From: Oscillospiraceae bacterium
Lineage (GTDB): Bacteria > Bacillota_A > Clostridia > Oscillospirales > Oscillospiraceae
Length of the DNA: 10,375 bases
Assembly: GCA_017411665.1 (NCBI GenBank)
Contig: JAFQPT010000300.1
Location: 1-10,375 of the forward strand
Reading direction: 5' to 3'
Shown here: piece after piece, positions 1 through 7,506 of the stretch
How positions within the stretch are numbered: position 1 is the stretch's first letter
Layout: the number at the start of each line of letters is the position of its first letter
Notes under the pieces: model-generated
Told to the model about the DNA's origin: nothing
Seen by the model: the letters and a program-made list of their open reading frames with translations, nothing else
Databases searched by the model: none
Made by a program: the position numbers and the translations under genes

Positions 1-2146
1 GTTTCTTCATGGTCAAGCCGATGCGCTTTTTCTTCTCATCCACTTCCACGACCCAGACCGTCACAATATCCCCGACGGATACGACCTGACTGGGATGCTT
101 GACAAACTTATCGCTCAGCTGAGAAATGTGCACCAGACCGTCCTGATGGACGCCGATGTCCACAAAGGCACCGAAGTCGATGACATTGCGGACAGTGCCT
201 GTCAGCTCCATACCCACCTGCAGGTCGGCAATGGACAGCACATCCTTACGCAAAACGGGCTTGGGCAGCTCGTCACGGGGGTCACGACCGGGCTTGATGA
301 GTTCCGCAATCATATCCCGTAAAGTGGGCACACCGATGCCACAGTGGGCCGCAACCTTGCTCTCACCCAGCTTTTTCACCTGCTCCTGCAGGCCGTTCAG
401 CTTTCCAGCCGCCACATCCTGCATAGTGAAGCCGCACATGGTCAGCAATGCCTCCGCGGCTGCATAGCTTTCGGGGTGAACGCCTGTATTGTCCAGCACA
501 TTCTTGGATTCGGGCACACGCAGGAAGCCTGCGCACTGCTCATAGGCCTTAGGCCCCAGCTTGGGCACCTTCAGCACCTGCTTGCGGGAAGTAAACATGC
601 CGTTTTCCTCGCGGTACTTGACAATATTCTTGGCGGTAGTGCCGTTGAGCCCTGCAACCGCCTTCAGCAGAGGGGCACTTGCGGTATTGAGGTCCACACC
701 TACGCTATTCACGCAGTCCTCCACAACACCGTCCAGTGCTTCGGTCAAACGGGCCTGGGGCATATCGTGCTGATACTGACCCACACCGATGGCCTTGGGG
801 TCGATTTTCACCAGCTCTGCCAGAGGGTCCTGCAGTCGACGGGCAATGGACACTGCGGAGCGCAGATTCACATCAAATTCGGGGAACTCCTCCGCAGCCA
901 GAGGAGAAGCGGAATATACGGAAGCCCCTGCTTCATTGACAATCATATAGCTGACATTGGGAAGCCCCGCAATCATTTCCACGGTCATCTGCTCGGTTTC
1001 ACGGGATGCAGTGCCGTTGCCGATGGCAATATGCTCCACGCCATGCTTTTTCACCAGGCGGGTCAGCTTGTCGATGGCTTCTTTTTTATGTCTTTCGCTG
1101 AACGTGGGATACACCATAGTGGTATCCAGCACCTTGCCGGTGCCGTCCACGATTGCCACCTTACAGCCATTGCGGTAGCCGGGGTCAAGTCCCATGGTCA
1201 CCTTGCCCTTCACAGGAGGCTGCATCAGCAGAGGACGCAGATTCAGCGCGAAATTGCCGATGGCGCCTTCGTTGGCTGCATCGGTCAGCATGGCGCGCAT
1301 TTCGCGCTCCAGAGAGGGCTCAATCAGTCTGCTCCATGCATCATCCGCTGCAGCGCGGACAAAAAGCATACTTGCACTGCCGGGCACGACCACGCAGCGG
1401 CGCAAAGCAATCAGTGCTTCTTCCTCCTTCAGCTGTGCGCTGACCTTTAGGAAGCCTTCCCGTTCACCGCGGTTGACTGCCAGCACCTGATGTCCCTGCA
1501 TTTTGGTGATAGGCTGCTTGAAGTCATAATACAGGCGATAAACGCTGTCCTCCTGCTCTTCCTTTGCCTTTCCGCAGGTCAATTCCCCTTTGGTGCGGTA
1601 AAGCTCGCGGAGCTTTTTGCGGATGTCCGCATCGTCGCTGATGAGCTCGGCAATGATGTCGGAGGCCCCTGCCAGTGCTTCTTCGATGGTATTGACGCCC
1701 TTTTCCTCATCAACATAGTCTGCAGCCGCCACTTCGGGCACAGGGCAATCCTTCTTCTGGGCAAACAGCAGCTCTGCCAGAGGTGCCAGTCCCTTTTCAC
1801 GGGCCATGGTGGCACGAGTACGGCGCTTCTGCTTATAGGGGCGATACAGGTCCTCCAGCTCCGCCAGTGTGACCGCAGCTTCAATGGACGCGGTCAATTC
1901 TTCGGTGAGCTTCCCTTGATTTTCGATGCTGTTTTTGATTTCCTCACGGCGCTTATCCAGATTGCGCAGATACTGCAATCTTTCCTCCAGCTTGCGCAGG
2001 GTGGTATCGTCCATACCGCCGTGAAGCTCCTTGCGGTAACGGGCAATGAAGGGAATGGTGTTGCCCTCATCCATCAGCCCGATGACATTTTCAACATACT
2101 TTGCCGGCTGATTCAGCTCAGCAGACAAAACAGAAATCAGATTCAT
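1..2146 (-). CDS. tex: Tex, S1-domain RNA-binding transcription accessory protein (C-terminus cut by window edge)
   Basis: I translated the minus strand from the ATG at 2146-2144. It stays open for 715 codons to the window edge and ends in ...IGLTMKK, so only a short C-terminal tail is missing (family members are usually about 720-780 aa). Family landmarks are clear. The N-terminal helical region contains IPFIARYRKE and EDLYRPYKQKRRT. The YqgF/RNase H-like domain carries GLDPGYRNG at about residues 319-327. Helix-hairpin-helix segments follow at about 476-550, with VGVDLNTAS and GLNGTTAKNIV. A C-terminal S1 domain starts at about 638 (GTVRNVIDFGAFVDIG). Tex is a cytoplasmic nucleic-acid-binding protein linked to transcription and RNA processing; its exact role in Bacillota is not settled. 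The start is fixed by an AAGGAG box (2161-2156) nine bases upstream and by the usual Tex N-terminus. The gene is divergent from the membrane-protein operon at 2299. Confidence 0.95.
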   Translation of the reverse strand, partial: MNLISVLSAELNQPAKYVENVIGLMDEGNTIPFIARYRKELHGGMDDTTLRKLEERLQYLRNLDKRREEIKNSIENQGKLTEELTASIEAAVTLAELEDLYRPYKQKRRTRATMAREKGLAPLAELLFAQKKDCPVPEVAAADYVDEEKGVNTIEEALAGASDIIAELISDDADIRKKLRELYRTKGELTCGKAKEEQEDSVYRLYYDFKQPITKMQGHQVLAVNRGEREGFLKVSAQLKEEEALIALRRCVVVPGSASMLFVRAAADDAWSRLIEPSLEREMRAMLTDAANEGAIGNFALNLRPLLMQPPVKGKVTMGLDPGYRNGCKVAIVDGTGKVLDTTMVYPTFSERHKKEAIDKLTRLVKKHGVEHIAIGNGTASRETEQMTVEMIAGLPNVSYMIVNEAGASVYSASPLAAEEFPEFDVNLRSAVSIARRLQDPLAELVKIDPKAIGVGQYQHDMPQARLTEALDGVVEDCVNSVGVDLNTASAPLLKAVAGLNGTTAKNIVKYREENGMFTSRKQVLKVPKLGPKAYEQCAGFLRVPESKNVLDNTGVHPESYAAAEALLTMCGFTMQDVAAGKLNGLQEQVKKLGESKVAAHCGIGVPTLRDMIAELIKPGRDPRDELPKPVLRKDVLSIADLQVGMELTGTVRNVIDFGAFVDIGVHQDGLVHISQLSDKFVKHPSQVVSVGDIVTVWVVEVDEKKKRIGLTMKK

Positions 2147-2179
2147 AAAGAAATACTCCTTCTCAATTTCAGAGTTTGT

Positions 2180-2208
2180 ATTGTAACAGAATTTTCCGCA
2201 GCAATCAA
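2180..2208 (-). promoter_or_regulatory. Predicted sigma-A promoter of tex
   Basis: On the minus strand, TTGATT (2208-2203) and TACAAT (2185-2180) are separated by 17 bases. TGT just before the -10 gives an extended -10 element. Transcription would start near 2173, leaving a leader of about 27 nt with the AAGGAG ribosome binding site. This is a visual match only. Confidence 0.6.
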
Positions 2209-2226
2209 GCACCCCTGCCGAACCGA

Positions 2227-2254
2227 TTGACAGTTTTCAAAATGAGGGTATAAT
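2227..2254 (+). promoter_or_regulatory. Predicted sigma-A promoter of the 2299-4662 operon
   Basis: TTGACA (2227-2232) and TATAAT (2249-2254) are both perfect consensus boxes with a 16-base spacer. The expected start is near 2261, about 38 bases before the first ATG. It lies back-to-back with the tex promoter, the two -35 boxes being 18 bases apart, so the two promoters may influence each other. Confidence 0.75.
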
Positions 2255-2298
2255 AAATTCATTCATTTATTTCATGAAACAGAGAAAGAGGTAACATC

Positions 2299-2577
2299 AT
2301 GAATTCCGAAAATACCGTATCCAAGATTTTCAATGGCATTGCCATGACAGAATTTGTACTGGGCGGATTAGTCAGCTTTATTTGTCTGCTGGAGGAACCC
2401 GTCGTCGGCATTATCATTGCAGTTTCCGTTTTTATTTCCGGTATGATGTTTATGGGCATCGCCGAAATCATCAAACTGCTGCAGATCATTGCAGACAAGG
2501 CTGTTTCCCAGCCCAAGGTATTCAGCACCGAAGCAAGCATCATCGAAGACATTGAATCCGAACTGCCCGTTCTGTGA
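2299..2577 (+). CDS. Small two-helix membrane protein of unknown function
   Basis: This 92-aa protein starts at an ATG with AGAGGT six bases upstream. Two hydrophobic segments are visible, about residues 13-31 (ending VSFICLL) and 34-55 (VVGIIIAVSVFISGMMFMGI). The second runs into an amphipathic stretch, AEIIKLLQIIADK. A short acidic tail follows. With both segments spanning the membrane, the two ends would lie on the same side. The helix followed by (G/A)EII.LL resembles small unannotated membrane proteins I have seen in Clostridia, but I know no function. It is the first gene of an operon: its stop codon overlaps the ribosome binding site of the zinc-ribbon/TPR gene starting 9 bases later, so the two products probably work together. 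An antisense reading frame over 2259-2780 has no such context. Confidence 0.8.
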   Translation: MNSENTVSKIFNGIAMTEFVLGGLVSFICLLEEPVVGIIIAVSVFISGMMFMGIAEIIKLLQIIADKAVSQPKVFSTEASIIEDIESELPVL

Positions 2578-2586
2578 GGTAGGCCT

Positions 2587-4662
2587 ATGAGCAATCGTTT
2601 TGAAACTCTATTCCGCCTCCCGAACGATCTGTACTGCGCAGATTCTCCCGTCATCGTTTCTGCAGGCGTTCTTTTGAAGGACACGGAAAGCAAACGTCTG
2701 GTGGCGCAGCTGAAGTTCCGCAATCTTTCCGTCAGTGCGCTCAGTGCGCTGCGGGTAAAGCTGTCCGTGTCGGACAGCACGGGACGTCATCTGACCGACC
2801 TGCCCGAATTTCTGTATACCGAGTGCCTCGGCAATGAGGAATTCGGCAGCAACAGGGCAGTCCCCGTTCCCGATTCTGCCGCAAGATCCTTTATCGTGGC
2901 TGCACTGTCCGCCGAATTCAAGGACGGTAGCGTATGGAGCAGTGACACCGCCCTCACTCCCCTGCCTCAGCCCATCACCTTGAAGGAAGCACTGTCCGAC
3001 CAGGAGCTCATCAAGCAGTATCAAATGGCAACCAACGAGAAAGCCGTGTATGTTCCCTTCACAAGCATGGGACTGCATTACTGCACCTGCGGCAGATATC
3101 ACCGCAAGCCCTTCTGCTCCGTCTGCGGAATCGCACAGGAGCAGGCTTTACAGGCATACGACGTTCCCGCACTGACCTCTGACTGCAATCGCCGTCTGGA
3201 AGAGGAAGAAGCGGCCAGACAGGAACAAATGGCCCGAGATACCGCTGCACGAGAAGCAGCCAAGCAGGCACAGGATTATATCAAGGCACAGGAAGCCATG
3301 CTCCGCGCAAAATCCCCCAAGCAATATCAGCGGGCACAGACCCTGCTTCTGGCAATGGGCGATTACCGCGACAGTGCCGCACTGGCAGAGGAATGCACCG
3401 AACGCATGAGACTGGCAGCCATCGAGCAGATGGAAACCGCCAAGTCGGAAAAAGCATTCCAATCCGCAAAAGCTGCCTACCTGTCCGTTGACGGCAGTGA
3501 GTATGCCGCCGAGCAGACCGAGCATCTGTACGAAGCCTTTTCCTCCCGCAAGCAGGCACGTGGCGCAAAAACCAAAAAGACCGTGAAGCGCATCTGTCTG
3601 ACCATTCTCCTCATCGCCTTCCTCGTCGGCATGGTTCCCGTTTCTCAGAACTACATCATTCCTGCCGTCAAATACAGTCAGGCAGACAAGATGGTCCGGG
3701 AAGCCCGATATGATGAAGCCATTGCCGTTTTTGAAGGTCTGGGTGAATATAAGGATGCTGAAGACCGCGTAAAGGACACCACCTATCAGAAGGCCGTGGC
3801 ACTGATGGATGCCCGTCAGTACACCGAAGCCTCCCGCATCTTCAATAATCTGAAGAACTATTCCGACAGCCGCACCAAGGTCAAGGAATGTGCCTACCTG
3901 TACGGTGTTGAGCTGATGCAGGCACACAACTACACCGAAGCCATTGAACAGCTGCAGAAGTCCGAAGGCTACTCCGATGCAAAAACACTGATTAACGAAT
4001 GTTATCTGACTTTGGCGGAAACAGAATTTGCCGCAGGCAAATATGAATCCGCACTGGCTTATCTGAAAAAGATCAAGAATTTGGATAAAAACGATGAGCT
4101 GTACGTGCAGTGCTCCTATCAGGTTGGTCTGATTAAGCTGAGCGAAGGCAAGTTCAAGGATGCGGTCACCCTGTTTGATGAGCTGGGAGATTACGAAGAC
4201 TGCCCCGCGAAGAAGCAGGAAGCCATGTACGGCTATGTCACCGAGCACAAGTCCAACAAGGACACCACAACCTACAAGTATCTGACCGCGCTGAAGGAAG
4301 ACGGTTATAAGGACAGCCGCAAGCTGTATGACGAGATTTACGCATGGAAGATTGAGACCGTTGCGAACCACAGCAGCTATGACACTGTCACCAACTACAG
4401 CAGCCTCAACGGCGGCCAGACCTGCTACATTCACTTTACCATCAGTGGCGGTGAGCCCAACGGAACCTTGTCCATCTACTCCAAAATCAGATATCCTGCC
4501 GGCAACACCGAAACCTACGACTATGGTGCAGTCAGAGACGGCGACCAATATTATTACTACTTTAACAGTTGGGGTTATTACGCAAGAGGTACCGTCACAT
4601 TCAACATTTACGACAGCAACACCAATAAAGTCATCGCGACCCACAAGGTACGTCTGACCTAA
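2587..4662 (+). CDS. Membrane-anchored zinc-ribbon protein with 37-residue TPR-like repeats
   Basis: The 691-aa product starts at an ATG behind GAGGTAGG (2576-2583). Parts in order: residues 1-130 look like a beta-rich domain; a zinc-ribbon-like CxC-x8-CxxC (C166, C168, C177, C180) lies in a short linker; 201-330 is a charged, helical, probably coiled-coil segment rich in E, A, K and R; the single strong transmembrane segment is about 335-352 and follows a basic stretch (RGAKTKKTVKR), predicting the N-terminus inside. Residues 360-582 hold TPR-like repeats marked by a Y-x-D motif at Y388, Y425, Y462, Y536 and Y574, with a period of 37-38. The end (about 590-691) is Tyr/Gly/Asn-rich and probably a beta-sandwich domain outside the cell. 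A related GDYRDS motif (Y260) lies before the membrane segment. No catalytic motif is visible, so a scaffold or envelope sensing role is only inference. A strong terminator closes the operon. Confidence 0.88.
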   Translation: MSNRFETLFRLPNDLYCADSPVIVSAGVLLKDTESKRLVAQLKFRNLSVSALSALRVKLSVSDSTGRHLTDLPEFLYTECLGNEEFGSNRAVPVPDSAARSFIVAALSAEFKDGSVWSSDTALTPLPQPITLKEALSDQELIKQYQMATNEKAVYVPFTSMGLHYCTCGRYHRKPFCSVCGIAQEQALQAYDVPALTSDCNRRLEEEEAARQEQMARDTAAREAAKQAQDYIKAQEAMLRAKSPKQYQRAQTLLLAMGDYRDSAALAEECTERMRLAAIEQMETAKSEKAFQSAKAAYLSVDGSEYAAEQTEHLYEAFSSRKQARGAKTKKTVKRICLTILLIAFLVGMVPVSQNYIIPAVKYSQADKMVREARYDEAIAVFEGLGEYKDAEDRVKDTTYQKAVALMDARQYTEASRIFNNLKNYSDSRTKVKECAYLYGVELMQAHNYTEAIEQLQKSEGYSDAKTLINECYLTLAETEFAAGKYESALAYLKKIKNLDKNDELYVQCSYQVGLIKLSEGKFKDAVTLFDELGDYEDCPAKKQEAMYGYVTEHKSNKDTTTYKYLTALKEDGYKDSRKLYDEIYAWKIETVANHSSYDTVTNYSSLNGGQTCYIHFTISGGEPNGTLSIYSKIRYPAGNTETYDYGAVRDGDQYYYYFNSWGYYARGTVTFNIYDSNTNKVIATHKVRLT

Positions 4663-4667
4663 TGACA

Positions 4668-4703
4668 GATTCCCCGCCGAATCCTTGGCGGGGAATCCTT
4701 TTT
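4668..4703 (+). terminator. Intrinsic terminator of the 2299-4662 operon
   Basis: GATTCCCCGCC (4668-4678) pairs perfectly with GGCGGGGAATC (4687-4697), giving 11 bp with an 8-base loop. Five T's follow at 4699-4703. It lies six bases after the stop codon. Confidence 0.92.
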
Positions 4704-4718
4704 GCAAAACAATTTGAC

Positions 4719-4747
4719 TTGACAGTCATTTCAGCTGGGTGTAGAAT
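4719..4747 (+). promoter_or_regulatory. Predicted sigma-A promoter upstream of the rny leader
   Basis: TTGACA (4719-4724) and TAGAAT (4742-4747) are separated by 17 bases, placing a start near 4754. This is about 270 bases before the rny start codon, so the transcript would carry a long leader. Confidence 0.65.
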
Positions 4748-4753
4748 GAAGTG

Positions 4754-5022
4754 AATAATTATAACTGCATGGTGGATCGCAGTATTTTCTGATATTTTGA
4801 TTCGTTTCAACGGGTGCGATTTCCCGTTTTATACTTTCAAAAATATGATATTCGGCAGTGGGAAACCTCTGCCCGTCCATTGCATGAAAGGTTGGCGCTT
4901 TCATGCAGCAGTTTCCGCCCGGGTCCGTATTTGGACGTGGGAGGGATTTTTTGCGTTGATTTCCTATAAAATCGGCGCACAGCCACCCCAATTTTTAAAA
5001 GAATGGAGGTGTGTTGCTTACT
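4754..5022 (+). promoter_or_regulatory. Structured 5' leader of rny: candidate attenuator, riboswitch or small RNA
   Basis: This stretch between promoter and rny holds no convincing gene but has clear secondary structure. Hairpin A is AACGGG/CCCGTT (4809-4814 with 4823-4828). Hairpin B (4854-4873) has GGCAG/CTGCC, a T-T mismatch and a GG-GAAA-CC tetraloop cap. Hairpin C pairs GCATGAAAG (4882-4890) with CTTTCATGC (4898-4906), extended by T-A and G-U pairs. A terminator-like stem with six T's follows (4913-4952). CCCGTCC (4872-4878) could pair instead with GGACG(t)GG in the 3' arm of that terminator, and it overlaps hairpin B, so exclusive alternative folds are possible. CTGCAT (4765-4770) also complements ATGCAG in hairpin C. 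I do not recognise the signature of any named riboswitch, T-box, 6S RNA, SRP RNA or tmRNA. Confidence 0.5.
4913..4952 (+). terminator. Terminator-like hairpin inside the rny leader
   Basis: GTCC (4923-4926) pairs with GGAC (4933-4936) across a 6-base loop. The stem extends outward through CCC/GGG (4918-4920 with 4939-4941) and CC/GG (4915-4916 with 4943-4944), with two mismatches and G-U pairs. Six T's follow at 4947-4952. The stem is imperfect but looks like a real premature terminator 70 bases before the rny start codon. Confidence 0.55.
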
Positions 5023-6576
5023 ATGCCTACCCCGGTAAAAATCATTCTGGGTCTTATCGCAGTGCTGGCACTGATCGTAGTGTGTGTGCTGATTGGTTAT
5101 AACTACCGCAAAAAGTTCTCTGAGCGTGAAATTGGCTCCGCTGAAGAGGAAGCAAAGCGCATCATCAATGAAGCGATCAAATCCGGCGAAGCCAAAAAGC
5201 GTGAGACCGTATTTGAGGCAAAGGAAGAAATACACAAGGAACGCACTGAGCTCGAAAAAGAAATCAAAGAGCGTCGCAGTGAAATGTCCAAGCAGGAACG
5301 TCGTTTGCAGCAGAAGGAAGAAACTCTGGATCGCAAGAACGACAACCTGGACAAGAAGAATGAAACCCTGCGTAAGAAAATCGCAGACGCAGAAGCAACC
5401 CAGGCAGAAATCGAAAAGCTGAAGCAGCAGCATCTGGAAACTCTGGAACGAATTTCCGGCTATACTGTAGACGAAGCTAAGGCTATGCTGGTGGCACAGG
5501 TTGAATCCGAAGTGACCCATGAAATGGCTATGAAGGTCAAGGAAGTGGAAGAACGCGCGAAGGAAGAAGCCGACACTCTGGCACGCGGCATTATTGCAAC
5601 CGCAATTCAGCGCTGCGCAGCCGACCACACCAGCGAAGTAACCGTTTCCGTTGTGCCTCTGGCAAACGACGAAATGAAGGGCCGCATCATTGGTCGTGAA
5701 GGTCGCAACATCCGCACCTTCGAAAACCTGACCGGCTGTGATTTGATCATCGACGATACCCCCGAAGCAATCACCATTTCCAGCTTTGACCCCGTCCGCC
5801 GCGAAATCGCTCGCATCGCACTGGAAAAGCTGATTTCCGATGGCAGAATCCACCCTGCACACATCGAAGAAATGGTCGCTAAGGCACAGAGAGAAGTCAA
5901 CGCAACCATTAAGTCCGAAGGTGAACGCGCAACCTTCGAAACCAACATTCACGGTCTGCATCCCGAAATCATCAAGCTGCTGGGCCGTATGCGCTACCGC
6001 ACCAGCTATGGTCAGAACGTACTGAACCACTCCATTGAAGTGGCTCATATCTCCGGTCTGATTGCTGCAGAGCTGGGCGTGGACATCGCAACCGCAAAGC
6101 GTGCAGGTCTGCTGCATGACATTGGCAAATCCATCGACCACGAAGTGGAAGGCAGCCATGTCACCATCGGCGCAGAAGTTGCTCGTAAGTACAAGGAATC
6201 CCCCGCTGTTGTTCATGCCATCGAAGCACACCACGGCGACGTGGAAGCAAGAACTGTCATTGCCTGCATTGTACAGGCAGCTGACACCATTTCCGCTGCT
6301 CGCCCCGGTGCAAGACGCGAAAACATCGAAAACTATGTCAAGCGTCTGGAAAAGCTGGAAGAAATCACCAACAGCTTCCCCGGTATCGCAAACAGCTATG
6401 CGATCCAGGCAGGCCGCGAAATCCGCGTTATGGTCGACCCCGAAAAGGTCAGCGAAGATACCATGATTATGCTGGCTCGCGACATCGCCAAGAAGATCGA
6501 AGCAGAACTGACCTACCCCGGTCAGATCAAGGTCAATGTCCTGCGTGAAACCAAGGCAGTTGACTACGCTAAGTAA
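5023..6576 (+). CDS. rny: Ribonuclease Y
   Basis: RNase Y is the membrane-anchored endoribonuclease that starts bulk mRNA decay in many Gram-positive bacteria. The 517-aa product is close to the usual length (about 520). Visible parts: an N-terminal transmembrane helix at about residues 5-26; a long charged coiled coil at about 30-180; a KH domain with [10 protein letters not shown] (220-229); and an HD domain with H336 and the metal-binding pair H365-D366 in LLHDIGK, followed by IDHEVEGSH. The C-terminus ends VDYAK, much like the B. subtilis protein. I chose ATG 5023 because MPTPVKIIL matches the family N-terminus. GGAGG (5005-5009) lies 13 bases upstream, which is long; GTG 5011 and TTG 5014 are in frame but too close to the ribosome binding site. 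It is probably monocistronic, with its own leader and terminator. Expression may be controlled by premature termination in the leader (inferred). Confidence 0.97.
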   Translation: MPTPVKIILGLIAVLALIVVCVLIGYNYRKKFSEREIGSAEEEAKRIINEAIKSGEAKKRETVFEAKEEIHKERTELEKEIKERRSEMSKQERRLQQKEETLDRKNDNLDKKNETLRKKIADAEATQAEIEKLKQQHLETLERISGYTVDEAKAMLVAQVESEVTHEMAMKVKEVEERAKEEADTLARGIIATAIQRCAADHTSEVTVSVVPLANDEMKGRIIGREGRNIRTFENLTGCDLIIDDTPEAITISSFDPVRREIARIALEKLISDGRIHPAHIEEMVAKAQREVNATIKSEGERATFETNIHGLHPEIIKLLGRMRYRTSYGQNVLNHSIEVAHISGLIAAELGVDIATAKRAGLLHDIGKSIDHEVEGSHVTIGAEVARKYKESPAVVHAIEAHHGDVEARTVIACIVQAADTISAARPGARRENIENYVKRLEKLEEITNSFPGIANSYAIQAGREIRVMVDPEKVSEDTMIMLARDIAKKIEAELTYPGQIKVNVLRETKAVDYAK

Positions 6577-6584
6577 ACCGTTAG

Positions 6585-6616
6585 AAGGAAGTCTGAAACT
6601 CAGACTTCCTTTTTTT
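6585..6616 (+). terminator. Intrinsic terminator of rny
   Basis: AAGGAAGTCTGA (6585-6596) pairs perfectly with TCAGACTTCCTT (6600-6611) around a 3-base loop. The T run spans 6610-6616. It starts nine bases after the stop codon. Confidence 0.93.
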
Positions 6617-6650
6617 CGTGACAGTATCATTCAAATTCACACACTTTTTG

Positions 6651-6677
6651 TTTAAGTTTTTCGTATAACAACTTAAA
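6651..6677. repeat. Inverted repeat upstream of the two-component operon
   Basis: TTTAAGTT (6651-6658) and AACTTAAA (6670-6677) are perfect inverted copies with 11 bases between, flanked by two CACTTTTT copies about 40 bases apart. It sits about 100 bases upstream of the predicted -10 and could be a protein-binding site. AT-richness makes a chance match possible. The rest of 6617-6771 shows nothing else that I can name. Confidence 0.35.
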
Positions 6678-6771
6678 TTCCCACTTTTTTTCGGTTATTC
6701 GATGCAAATTTACACCAACTTGCAATTTTGTCAAAATATGCACAATTATTCAGAAGCGATTCAGCATAGTG

Positions 6772-6780
6772 TGTTATAAT
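6772..6780 (+). promoter_or_regulatory. Extended -10 promoter of the two-component operon
   Basis: TGTTATAAT (6772-6780) is a perfect extended -10 element. No good -35 box is found at the proper distance (AGAAGC at 17 bases), which suggests dependence on the extended -10 or on an activator. The start would be near 6787, giving a leader of about 48 bases. Confidence 0.6.
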
Positions 6781-6834
6781 ACGCGTGTATATTAGTAAGA
6801 AATCGAGTTGAAACCACCGAAAGGGACGAAAACA

Positions 6835-7506
6835 ATGAAGATCTTGATCATTGAAGATGAAGCAATGCTGGCCGATTCTCTCAAAACTTTACTGACCGGC
6901 AAGGGTTTTCAGGTAGAAATTGCATATGACGGTGAAACCGGTAGAGACTATGCCGAGTTGGGCATTTACGATTTGCTGATTATGGATGTGATGATGCCCG
7001 GGCTGAATGGCTATGAGCTGGCATCTCAGGTACGCGCAAAGCATCTGGGTACCCCCATTTTGATGCTGACCGCAAAATCCGGCGTAGAAGACCGTATTGC
7101 AGGCCTCAATGCAGGTGCTGACTATTACCTGACCAAGCCATTTGATACCCGTGAGCTGCTGGCCTGCATCAATGCGCTGCTGCGCCGTCAGGGTGGTCAT
7201 GTCGATGTTGTTACATACGGGAATACCGCACTGGACCTGGCATCTTCCATGCTGATTTGCGGAGAAAAGCGTGTTCGTCTGAGTGCGAGAGAATTTGATG
7301 TCATGCGCTGTCTGATGCAGGCAGGAGAACGCAATCTGCCCAAAGAAACCATTTTGTCCCGTGTGTGGGGTTATGACTCCAACGCAGTGGAAAATCACGT
7401 TGAAGTATATGTAGGGTTCCTGCGTAAGAAACTCAAAAGCATTGGATCCAATATTCTCATCGTTGCGCTGCGCCGCATGGGTTACCATCTGGAGGTACAA
7501 GACTAA
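6835..7506 (+). CDS. OmpR/PhoB-family response regulator
   Basis: The product (223 aa) is a DNA-binding response regulator of typical length. The receiver domain (1-120) shows the acidic pair E7-D8, the phosphoacceptor D51 in LLIMDVMMPG, T79 in LTAK and K101 in LTKPFD. The winged-helix effector domain (about 125-221) has LSAREFDVMRCLM, ILSRVWGY, the recognition-helix region VEVYVGFLRKKL and a C-terminal RRMGYHLE hairpin. I chose ATG 6835, with AAAGGGA (6820-6826) eight bases upstream, over an in-frame TTG at 6808 that lacks a ribosome binding site and adds residues the family does not have. The stop codon overlaps the kinase start (TAATG), so the two are translationally coupled. It is presumably phosphorylated by the kinase encoded next. 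Target genes cannot be read from the sequence; autoregulation is possible given the repeats upstream. Confidence 0.95.
   Translation: MKILIIEDEAMLADSLKTLLTGKGFQVEIAYDGETGRDYAELGIYDLLIMDVMMPGLNGYELASQVRAKHLGTPILMLTAKSGVEDRIAGLNAGADYYLTKPFDTRELLACINALLRRQGGHVDVVTYGNTALDLASSMLICGEKRVRLSAREFDVMRCLMQAGERNLPKETILSRVWGYDSNAVENHVEVYVGFLRKKLKSIGSNILIVALRRMGYHLEVQD

Noticed and set aside
344..1450. 368-aa plus-strand open frame across tex
   Set aside because: Tex on the minus strand is unmistakable. The plus-strand product is a His/Cys/Gln-rich shadow with no domain.
2259..2780. 173-aa minus-strand open frame across the small membrane gene
   Set aside because: It starts inside the following plus-strand gene with no promoter. 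The plus strand has a consensus promoter and a hydrophobic two-helix product.
3148..4707. 519-aa open frame on the minus strand opposite the TPR gene
   Set aside because: It mirrors the real gene's codon pattern, begins within the terminator region and gives a low-complexity Val/Gly/Phe product; the plus strand has a ribosome binding site, repeats and an operon.
4754..4952. 6S RNA, SRP RNA, T-box or a known riboswitch
   Set aside because: The ends do not form a closing stem as in 6S RNA. The SRP GGAAG core, the T-box sequence and the ZTP, c-di-GMP, SAM and TPP cores are absent. Isolated similarities (GTGGGAAACC, CCGCCCGGG) to the ZTP class are not backed by its other conserved parts.
4797..5102. 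101-aa open frame through the rny leader
   Set aside because: It has no ribosome binding site, runs through hairpins and a terminator-like stem, and overlaps the rny start in another frame.
4837..6630. 597-aa open frame on the minus strand opposite rny
   Set aside because: It is antisense to a certain RNase Y gene. Its product is a Phe/Cys/His-rich string without domain features, typical of a codon-bias shadow.
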